This document shows, in pieces, positions 1 through 5,057 of a stretch of DNA of 5,057 nt (within the stretch, counting starts at the first letter, position 1; the number at the start of each line of letters is the position of its first letter). Below the pieces are notes generated by a model that did not search any database, had not been told where the DNA came from, and worked only from the letters and a program-made list of their open reading frames with translations. Source of the DNA: JAYUDN01 sp043769645 (GTDB lineage: Bacteria; Patescibacteriota; Gracilibacteria; BD1-5; UBA2023); assembly GCA_043769645.1 (NCBI GenBank), contig JAYVJC010000012.1, forward strand, positions 1 to 5,057, written 5' to 3'. The position numbers and the translations under genes were made by a program.

Positions 1-1579
1 TACCACTTTGTGGCTCTGTGGAGCTCTTTTTAGGTTCGACCAGTGGGGTGTTTTCAGTCATCTTTGATTGGTTGAACCGTAGCTTGATATTCAGATTCAA
101 TTGCGACGCAACGGTTGTAACCTCTATACTTTCGACAAGGAGATCCACAAGGAGTTTTTTTTGCTCAAAAGTGAGATTCTCCAAATTTGTCTCAAAATCC
201 GCTTGGAATTTCTCCAATGCAACCTTTGTTTCCTCCGCTTTGATAATAGCATCGAGTTTTTTATCGAGATCCATATTTCGAGATTCCTTCGCACTTTTCT
301 CCTCTTGCGTGATTCGTATGAGGGTATCCTTTTTTTCTTCTGAGAGTTTTCCATCATAGTAGTCCATCTCGATCGAGTTCTCTTTCCTTTCAAGTTTCTC
401 GATCTCTCGCTCATTTAACTCTCGCTCAATTATTAGAGTCTCATATTCTTTACTTTCGATAGATTGCCTCTTGAATATCTCGAAGAGTTCTTTTGGTCGG
501 TTTATCATATCATAAATATGTTTCCATACGAGCTTTTCTACAGGTTCTCATGGGATTTCCATATTCTTATATGTTTTCCCATCGAGGACAAAGTGCTTTC
601 GTCTATAACTCACTCGTTTATCTTTCTGGCGGAGTACTCATACAAATTTTCTTCCCGTCTCCATATCTATTATCTTTCTCGATAGAAGGTACTCATTACT
701 ACCTCATCAGCGTTTTGCATCACTATTGAGAGATTCGAGGCGATTCTGAGCAAGTTCATAGGTTATATCTGATATCATTCTTGGAGTAGGGATTTCGATA
801 GGTTCAATATTTCCATTATCATCTTTTGCATTATACACCGCTCTTCAGGTATATACAGGATTCACAAGGATTGCCTTTATAGTCGATCCATACCATTTTG
901 TGAGCTTATCTTTATTGAGGTTTCCATCATTCTTTTGAACCTTGCTTTCATTGAGGATTTTTGCTATCTGTTCAAGACTTTTTCCTCATATGAATTCCTC
1001 GTATATTCTTTTTACCCATACTGCCTCAGTATCTATGACTTCGAGTGAGCGATTTCTTTTCTTTTCGAGATCTTCTTTTTTGTATCCGTATGGAGTCTTG
1101 TTAAGTACATAGTTTCCGAGACGAGCCGAAGTCATCTTTCCTTCTTTGGTTCTTGTCTTTATTGTCTCTCGTTCGAACTCAGCAAGAGCACCGAAGATTT
1201 GGAAGGTGAGTTTTCCTATTGGTCAGGTGAAGTCAATGTTCTCTTTCAGAGAGAAAAATCCCACTTTATGATTCTGCAGAGTTTCAAAAGTAGAGAGGAG
1301 GTGGGAGAGATTACGAGAGAGTCTATCTATCTTCCAGACGGCTATCATATCAAACTTTCATTCTTTCGCATCTATCATCATTCTCTTGAATTCAGGACGG
1401 TTCAGATCTGCTCCCGTACAACCAAGATCAAGATACCTATGATTCTTATTATGGGTCCATCCATTTACCTTTCCTCGGTAGGTTATCATTTCTTCCAGTC
1501 CCTGCATCTGCATATCTGGTCCATATCCGTCTTTCTTCTGTTCTTCAGTAGAAACACGGATATAGAATGCTACACGCAT
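1..1579 (-). CDS. Large serine recombinase (resolvase/invertase family), 3' end off the left edge, UGA read as Gly
   Basis: This gene encodes a site-specific DNA recombinase that cuts and rejoins DNA through a serine nucleophile. With UGA as glycine it is open for 526 codons from ATG 1579 to the window edge without a stop. The resolvase domain is at about residues 2-145: FYIRVSTEEQ carries the likely nucleophile Ser10 with Arg8, DRLSRN (85-90) carries the catalytic arginines, and ALAEFERE (131-138) starts the long helix. A recombinase domain follows (about 160-290; PYGY at 163, NPVYTG at 240). A charged coiled coil spans about 375-460. UGA encodes Gly74, 119, 198, 245, 291, 292, 314 and 344; several are family-conserved glycines. 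The zinc-ribbon region (about 295-345) has no cysteine. ATG 1579 is preferred over ATG 1606 because GAGGAAG lies 10 bases upstream. Such enzymes drive phage, ICE or cassette integration; the element is not identified. Confidence 0.95.
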
Positions 1580-1589
1580 ATTCTGAGAA

Positions 1590-1596
1590 CTTCCTC
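1590..1596 (-). promoter_or_regulatory. Ribosome binding site of the recombinase
   Basis: GAGGAAG on the minus strand lies 10 bases before ATG 1579 and would sit inside the reading frame if ATG 1606 were the start. It therefore decides the start. It is the only clear Shine-Dalgarno-like sequence in front of any well-supported gene in the window. Confidence 0.55.
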
Positions 1597-1629
1597 ATTG
1601 TATCATAACCGAAATAATTAGGCTATAAC

Positions 1630-1657
1630 ACTATATGGGAATCGAGAATAACTGCAA
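1630..1657 (-). promoter_or_regulatory. Possible sigma70-type promoter of the recombinase
   Basis: On the minus strand TTGCAG (1652-1657) is followed after 16 bases by TATAGT (1630-1635), both close to the -35 and -10 consensus. The start site would fall near 1622, about 45 bases before ATG 1579. The region is AT-rich, so chance matches are easy; this is prediction only. Confidence 0.35.
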
Positions 1658-1700
1658 GTTAATTGATTATTTTGAAAGGTTATATGAATATATTTTGTAT

Positions 1701-1871
1701 CTATAATTTAAAAATAGTCTTCAAGATGATCTTGTCGATTTCTTCATTACGGGAGTTATCCGACTCAGTAAAAGAGAGAGTCATTTTGATAGACTTTTTT
1801 CTTCTTCACTGAGGTGGTATAGTTACACAATTTTCATCTTTTTCCTTTCGTTTTCACGAAAAAGAAGGCAT
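1701..1871 (-). CDS. Possible small hypothetical protein (56 aa), UGA as Gly
   Basis: I do not recognise this ORF. It starts at ATG 1871 and ends in UAG, with UGA at residues 6 and 22. The product is basic and hydrophilic, with lysine/arginine-rich stretches near residues 7-11 and 23-29 and a C-terminal EEIDKIILKTIFKL that could form an amphipathic helix. Its codons (ATC, CTC, GAA, UGA for Gly) resemble the real genes of the window. It lies on the recombinase strand about 120 bases upstream of it, so it could be cargo of the same element. Against it: there is no well-placed ribosome site (AAGGTG is 13 bases away), and the opposite strand has a 90-codon UGA-containing frame at 1684-1956. Confidence 0.28.
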
Positions 1872-1905
1872 AGAAAAAAAGATTCACCTTTTTCCACAGC
1901 CTTCG

Positions 1906-2151
1906 TTAGTAACTTTGTTTAGGCCTTCTTCGAGTTATATACCCGTATTCTCATAGCAAGGGGGATGGCAGAGAAAGAAGTTTTGTGTCAAAATCCGATA
2001 AGGACAGGATTGGTATATGAGTGTAGTTCTGTCGTTTACTTTGATTGTATTCTTCTTCTGGTGAAGGGCTATACTCACTATAAACAGCTGATACCACTCA
2101 AAAACCTATCAATTGGTATGTATATTGGTGGGAGATAAAAGCATCAATCAC
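1906..2151 (-). CDS. Possible small hypothetical protein (81 aa, GTG start), UGA as Gly
   Basis: I do not recognise this ORF. Under code 25 the minus frame is open from a UAA at 2152-2154 to UAA at 1906-1908, with GTG 2151 as the only start that gives full length. UGA falls at residues 18 and 67. The N-terminal part (about 13-24) is moderately hydrophobic, the middle has an acidic patch SPSPEEE, and the tail is basic. A plus-strand ORF with an ATG (1965-2138, 57 aa, no UGA) covers most of the same bases, with AAGGGGG directly against its ATG, which is too close for a normal ribosome site. Either or both may be spurious. If real, this ORF would precede the 56-aa ORF on the same strand. Confidence 0.22.
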
Positions 2152-2214
2152 TTACGATCAATACTTTTTTCAGTATACGAATAGCTACGGTTTATCAAGT
2201 TTTTTATCAAAAAT

Positions 2215-2243
2215 TTGCAATTATCAGGATATTCATATATTGT
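2215..2243 (+). promoter_or_regulatory. Predicted sigma70-type promoter of the metal-repressor/exporter operon
   Basis: TTGCAA (2215-2220) and TATTGT (2238-2243) are separated by exactly 17 bases. The start site would be near 2250, giving a leader of roughly 28 bases before ATG 2278. An inverted repeat begins at the last base of the -10 element and covers the start site, as expected for a repressor-controlled promoter. Confidence 0.5.
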
Positions 2244-2261
2244 AACCATACCATATGGTTA
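2243..2261 (+). promoter_or_regulatory. Candidate operator for the CsoR/RcnR-type repressor
   Basis: TAACCAT, five bases, then ATGGTTA make a perfect 7-base inverted repeat between the predicted -10 box and the repressor start. CsoR-family proteins bind inverted repeats in their own promoters, classically with G/C tracts. The AT-rich version here is an inference from position and symmetry, not from a consensus match. Metal binding would release the protein and turn on the operon. Confidence 0.5.
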
Positions 2262-2277
2262 TGTAATTTATCAAAAT

Positions 2278-2556
2278 ATGCACCAACACGATAGAAAAGA
2301 TATTCTCCTCTCCCTCAAGAAGGCAAGAGGCACTCTGGATAAGGTCCTGCAGATGACAGAGTGAGACTCACAGTGTGCCGATATAGCACATCAGATCAAT
2401 GCGACAATGTGACTTCTCAGATCTGCCAATCGAGAGCTTATGAGAGATCACCTGAATTCTTGTGGAATGGATGCCTTCAGTGGAACAGGAACAGTCTCCA
2501 AAGCAGACTTCATTGAAGAGCTTATGCGAGCTTGGGATATAACAACTCGTAAATAA
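2278..2556 (+). CDS. CsoR/RcnR-family metal-sensing transcriptional repressor (92 aa)
   Basis: This is a small all-helical DNA-binding repressor that releases its operator when it binds metal. The family's typical length is 85-120 aa. Ligand residues Cys33, His58 and Cys62 sit with the spacing of the CsoR C-H-C set, in QCADIAHQINA and RDHLNSC; N-terminal His2 and His4 could add the extra ligand known in RcnR/InrS-type nickel-cobalt sensors. UGA encodes Gly29 and Gly45; under the standard code the gene would stop at codon 29. It ends in UAA 21 bases before the exporter gene, so the two are probably co-transcribed. In rhizobia a family member, DmeR, controls dmeF, matching this arrangement. The metal is not settled: the C-H-C set suits Cu(I), the N-terminal histidines and the neighbour suit Ni/Co. 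No Shine-Dalgarno sequence precedes ATG 2278. Confidence 0.9.
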
Positions 2557-2577
2557 TTTATTATCACTCACTTTTCT

Positions 2578-3540
2578 ATGGAACATACGCACTCACATAA
2601 TGAACATTCCCACGACTTCAATCCTGTCAAGGCAAATGCGGAAAAGAGTACACTTATAGTTCTCATCATCACAGCGATTACCATGATCGTAGAGATCATC
2701 GTCGGATGGATGGCAAACTCTATGGCACTTTTTGCCGACGGTTGGCATATGGGGACTCATGCTCTCGCACTTGGTATCTCACTTCTCGCATATGTATTTG
2801 CTCGTAAACATGCTCAGGATACCAAGTTTGCTCTGGGTACTTGGAAGATAGAAATACTCTGAGCCTATACCAGCGCCATTCTTCTGGGTATTATGGGACT
2901 TTTTGTTGCTGGATTCTCTATTGAGAGACTCGTCTCTCCGCTGATGATCAACTATGATATGGCACTGATCATCGCCATAGTAGGACTCCTGATCAATATC
3001 GTCTGTGCTCTCATACTTGGACACGATGAGAATCATACGCATGGCATACAGGGACACGATCACGCCTGACATGATGATCATGAACATCATGATGATCACC
3101 ATGACCATACATGACACAAAGATCTCAATCTCCAATCCGCATATCTGCATGTCATTGCTGATGCACTCACTTCTGTTTTTGCTATCGTAGCACTTCTCTG
3201 AGCCAAGTATTATGGTTGGAACTGGCTCGACCCTGCTATGGGAATACTCGGATCGATACTCATATTTCGCTGGACATATTTTCTCATGCGAGATACCTCT
3301 ACTATCCTCGTAGATAGAACTACGGATGATGCGATCATACAAGAGATCAAAACAGAAATCGAATGAGATGAAAAAAGTGAAATCAAAGATCTCCATATCT
3401 GGAAAGTCGGACAAAATAAGTTTGCCTGTATGCTCTGTATCGATGCGAAGAATCTCTATACGACCCATGACTACCAGGATAGACTCGTAATAGTACATGA
3501 ACTTGCTCATACTACTATAGAAGTAGAGAATCATAAATAG
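2578..3540 (+). CDS. dmeF: Cation diffusion facilitator (DmeF-type Co/Ni/Zn efflux), 320 aa with five UGA-Gly codons
   Basis: This is an inner-membrane proton-coupled exporter of divalent metal. Segments run TM1 about 25-46, TM2 about 48-74, TM3 about 96-114, TM4 about 127-148, TM5 about 186-208 and TM6 about 218-237, then a soluble C-terminal domain from about 245. The transport-site motifs are HMGTH in TM2 (His57, His61; most CDFs have HxxxD) and HVIAD in TM5 (His191, Asp195). FADGWHMGTHALAL and LDPAMGI are typical of the DmeF branch. The N-terminus is His-rich, and the TM4-TM5 loop (149-180) holds about a dozen histidines, a usual metal-gathering loop. UGA encodes Gly95, 164, 179, 208 and 263; without recoding the gene would fall into pieces of at most 94 aa. 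It ends in UAG. It lies 21 bases after the repressor gene, probably in one operon. The exact metal cannot be read from sequence. Confidence 0.95.
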
Positions 3541-3581
3541 GTATTTCCTTTACTTTCTTCCTATTCTCCATACCATACCTC

Positions 3582-3587
3582 TATAAA
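3582..3587 (+). promoter_or_regulatory. Possible -10 element (TATAAA) just before the secreted-protein gene
   Basis: TATAAA ends six bases before ATG 3594, which would put the start site at or next to the start codon, i.e. a leaderless mRNA. No good -35 is present, and no Shine-Dalgarno sequence lies in the 53-base gap. The gene may instead be read through from dmeF. Confidence 0.3.
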
Positions 3588-3593
3588 TTCCCT

Positions 3594-3998
3594 ATGAAAT
3601 CTCTGTTCTCGCTCATCCTTGCTTTCCTTATGACCCTCCCCAATTGTGGGATGGTTTTTGCAGGAAATATGAACGAGATGATGAGTGGTGGAGAGACTAT
3701 GGAAATATCTGAGATGATGAGTGGAGATACGGTCAATTCTCAGAGTGAATCACTACAAAATCCATACTATAACTGCTGTTCTGATGCGGCTCATAATAGT
3801 ACTCTCACACGAGATACCAGTGTTACCAATGCGAACAAAGATGTCATTTCCGTGGCTTGTATAGCAACTCCTATTTTCCGAGAAGACTTCATTCCAGAAA
3901 GAAAAAAGAATGTCAGTATCCTCTACCGCCCGCATGCTCCACCAGATCCTTCAGAATATATTTCTCTCATAGGGAGTTCCGTCAAAAATCTTAATTAG
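3594..3998 (+). CDS. Small secreted Met- and Cys-containing protein (134 aa), putative extracytoplasmic metal binder
   Basis: I do not recognise a named family. Residues 1-23 form a signal peptide: Lys2, a hydrophobic stretch LFSLILAFLMTLP, and a likely signal peptidase I site after VFA; LPNC is not a good lipobox. The mature N-terminus is rich in methionine (Met26, 29, 30, 36, 41, 42) with EMMSG repeated at 28-32 and 40-44. Later come Cys61-Cys62, His67 and Cys89, and a proline-rich tail with HAPPDPSEY at 114-122. Met-rich and Cys-Cys segments are common in periplasmic copper proteins, and the gene sits between a metal exporter and a CopA-like ATPase; copper binding or delivery is therefore inferred, not shown. 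All six glycines use GGN codons. The gene follows dmeF by 53 bases and ends in UAG. Confidence 0.75.
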   Translation: MKSLFSLILAFLMTLPNCGMVFAGNMNEMMSGGETMEISEMMSGDTVNSQSESLQNPYYNCCSDAAHNSTLTRDTSVTNANKDVISVACIATPIFREDFIPERKKNVSILYRPHAPPDPSEYISLIGSSVKNLN

Positions 3999-4003
3999 TT
4001 TCT

Positions 4004-4065
4004 CATTTCTCCATTTTTTCGTATGGACTCTTTTTCGAGTTCCTGATGCAAGAAATGGATTTTTT
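4004..4065 (+). terminator. Possible intrinsic terminator after the secreted-protein gene
   Basis: CATTTCT (4004-4010) pairs with AGAAATG (4051-4057), enclosing a second hairpin GGACTC/GAGTTCC with one bulged base (4025-4043). Six thymines follow at 4060-4065. The outer stem is short and AT-rich, and the loop between arms is long. If it works, the ATPase gene has its own promoter. Confidence 0.35.
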
Positions 4066-4081
4066 GTACAAAAATATTTTC

Positions 4082-4087
4082 TAAAAT
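4082..4087 (+). promoter_or_regulatory. Possible -10 element (TAAAAT) just before copA
   Basis: TAAAAT ends six bases before ATG 4094, the same geometry as TATAAA before the gene at 3594. There is no clear -35 and no ribosome site. A leaderless start is one reading; chance in an AT-rich gap is the other. Confidence 0.25.
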
Positions 4088-4093
4088 CTAATT

Positions 4094-5057
4094 ATGAATC
4101 AATCTCAAACATACCCACTCAAAGGCATGCACTGTGCCTCCTGTGCCAATATCATCGAACGAACGCTTCGCAAAATGGATGGTGTCGAAGAGGTATCGGC
4201 AAACTATGGAAATGAATCCGTCAAAATCACTTTCGACGCATCAAAAATAAATCCAGAAAGCCTCTCGAAGAAAATAGAACCACTCGGATATACACTTATT
4301 ATGCCCATAGCAGAATCTATGAATATGAGCCCAGATGAACATCGAGCCCATACGGGACTCGGACAATCTAAAAAAGAGAAACTCAAAGAACTCGATGATA
4401 TGCAATCGCAAGTATTCTCAGCAATTCCATTGGCGATCTTTTCTATTTTTGTTATGGGATGGGATATACTCGCTCAGTTTGGATTTATGAGTAAAATACC
4501 CTATATCTGGAGTGAGTTTTTTCATCATCTTCTCCCCTTATTCGCTACCTATATTCTCTTTGTTGTAGGAAAACCCTATCTACTTGGAGTGCATAGATTT
4601 CTCAAATATGGAAAAGCGAATATGGATACCCTCATCGGAATAGGAACATCCATAGCTTTTATCTATAGCTTCATCGTGACAGCATTTGAAGAAACTCTTG
4701 CTCCATATATCAATGTCGAACATAATTACTACGATGTCACGATCGTCGTCATCACCTTCATCGCTCTCGGGAAATATCTCGAAGCGAGATCGAAGCTCAA
4801 AACAGGAGATGCGATCGAGAAACTCCTTTCACTCGGAGCGAAGACTGCACTCGTAGTCAGAGGTCGAGTCGAACAAGAAATCTCTATAGATCAGGTTGTA
4901 CTCGGAGATCTCGTCATCGTGAAACCAGGGAGTAAAATCCCCGTCGATGGAGAAATCATGGAAGGATCATCATATATCGACGAATCTATGATCACGGGCG
5001 AACCAATACCTGCCGAGAAGACGATCGGATCAAAGGTCGTCGCAGGTACGATGAATA
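4094..5057 (+). CDS. copA: Copper-type P1B ATPase (CopA-like), N-terminal 321 residues, cut by the right edge
   Basis: This is a membrane ATP-driven exporter of soft metal, most likely Cu(I). A single N-terminal HMA domain (about 5-70) has the metal motif GMHCASC with Cys14 and Cys17. Four membrane segments follow at about 106-123, 141-160, 178-198 and 212-226, including the conserved ANMDTLIGIGT (176-185) and GKYLEARSK (226-234). The actuator domain carries DESMITGEP (296-304) with the TGEP dephosphorylation loop. The CPC metal motif of the next helix, DKTGT and the nucleotide-binding domain would lie past the edge, so copper specificity rests on overall likeness. None of its 24 glycine codons is UGA, unlike the upstream genes. 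A 95-base gap with a possible terminator separates it from the secreted-protein gene. No Shine-Dalgarno sequence precedes ATG 4094; ATG is the only sensible start before the HMA domain. Confidence 0.93.
   Translation, partial: MNQSQTYPLKGMHCASCANIIERTLRKMDGVEEVSANYGNESVKITFDASKINPESLSKKIEPLGYTLIMPIAESMNMSPDEHRAHTGLGQSKKEKLKELDDMQSQVFSAIPLAIFSIFVMGWDILAQFGFMSKIPYIWSEFFHHLLPLFATYILFVVGKPYLLGVHRFLKYGKANMDTLIGIGTSIAFIYSFIVTAFEETLAPYINVEHNYYDVTIVVITFIALGKYLEARSKLKTGDAIEKLLSLGAKTALVVRGRVEQEISIDQVVLGDLVIVKPGSKIPVDGEIMEGSSYIDESMITGEPIPAEKTIGSKVVAGTMN

Larger units (their letters stand above)
1580..2277. other. About 700-base stretch between divergent transcription units with no confident gene
   Basis: This stretch separates the leftward recombinase from the rightward metal locus. 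With UGA open, both strands contain ORFs of 50-90 codons that overlap one another, so ORF length does not decide between them. I saw no tRNA, no CRISPR-like repeat and no recognisable transposase. Visible structure: an 8-base inverted repeat TCTTTTTC/GAAAAAGA (1837-1844 and 1858-1865); an 8-base pair AAGAAGGC (1862-1869) and GCCTTCTT (1923-1930); four TTATCA copies between 2192 and 2273; and promoter-like sites at both ends. A recombinase attachment site could also lie here, being next to the 5' end of the recombinase gene, but no attL/attR pair can be recognised inside one window. Confidence 0.5.

Noticed and set aside
18..729. Several plus-strand frames (18-359, 101-343, 464-685, 493-729) and a minus frame at 124-414
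   Set aside because: All are other-frame shadows of the recombinase C-terminal coiled-coil region, with compositionally skewed translations.
1199..1621. A 140-codon plus-strand open frame over the 5' part of the recombinase
   Set aside because: The opposite strand carries the catalytic serine-recombinase domain; the plus frame has no family features.
1837..1930. Hairpin-forming repeats as an intrinsic terminator or attachment site
   Set aside because: The stems are AT-rich with no suitable thymine run after them on either strand, and no second copy exists in the window to support an att core.
2368..2592. A 74-codon minus-strand frame opposite the repressor
   Set aside because: The sense strand has the full CsoR/RcnR pattern with C-H-C ligands; the antisense product has no recognisable features.
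2779..3534. A 251-codon minus-strand open frame antisense to dmeF
   Set aside because: It lies wholly opposite a well-supported CDF, its translation is low-complexity (Ser/Ile/Met/Tyr-rich) with no recognisable motif, and its openness follows from the codon use of the sense gene.
2578..3540. dmeF as a pseudogene broken by stop codons
   Set aside because: All five internal stops are UGA, none is UAA or UAG, the frame never shifts, and motifs continue across each UGA, so recoding explains it.
1..3540. UGA as tryptophan (code 4)
   Set aside because: UGA falls at expected glycine positions, such as the VYTG and AKEG motifs of the recombinase, and Trp is written UGG in the same genes.
1..5057. 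CRISPR arrays, tRNA or rRNA genes, insertion-sequence ends
   Set aside because: No regularly spaced repeats, no T-arm-like or anticodon-arm pattern and no transposase or paired terminal repeats were seen on reading both strands.

Overview
The window reads coherently only if UGA is translated as glycine (NCBI genetic code 25). Four lines of evidence agree: in-frame UGA codons fall at conserved glycines of a serine recombinase (8 UGA among 30 Gly codons), a CsoR/RcnR-type repressor (2 of 6) and a cation diffusion facilitator (5 of 21); tryptophan is encoded by UGG throughout; all complete genes end in UAA or UAG. Among known bacteria this points to Absconditabacteria (SR1) or Gracilibacteria (BD1-5) of the Patescibacteria/CPR radiation. 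The sequence alone does not separate the two lineages.

Layout. Bases 1-1579 (minus strand) hold a large serine recombinase whose 3' end runs off the left edge. Bases 1580-2277 are mostly unassigned. They contain a possible recombinase promoter, two weak minus-strand small ORFs with competing plus-strand frames, and a sigma70-like promoter with an inverted repeat next to the repressor gene. From 2278 to the right edge everything is on the plus strand: a CsoR/RcnR-family metal repressor (2278-2556), a DmeF-type CDF exporter with a histidine-rich loop (2578-3540), a small secreted Met/Cys-containing protein (3594-3998), a possible terminator, and the N-terminal 321 residues of a CopA-like P1B ATPase (from 4094, cut by the right edge).

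How the genes fit together. The repressor probably binds the inverted repeat over its own start region and controls itself and the exporter, which lies 21 bases downstream. The CDF would carry divalent metal (Co/Ni/Zn class) out of the cytoplasm. The ATPase would export monovalent copper, and the secreted protein could bind metal outside the membrane. This is a compact metal-efflux locus beside a site-specific recombinase that already uses the host's altered code.

No wholly new system is evident. The points most worth checking are the absence of UGA-Gly in the right-hand genes, the cysteine-free zinc-ribbon region of the recombinase, the mixed metal specificity of the locus, and the uncharacterised secreted protein.
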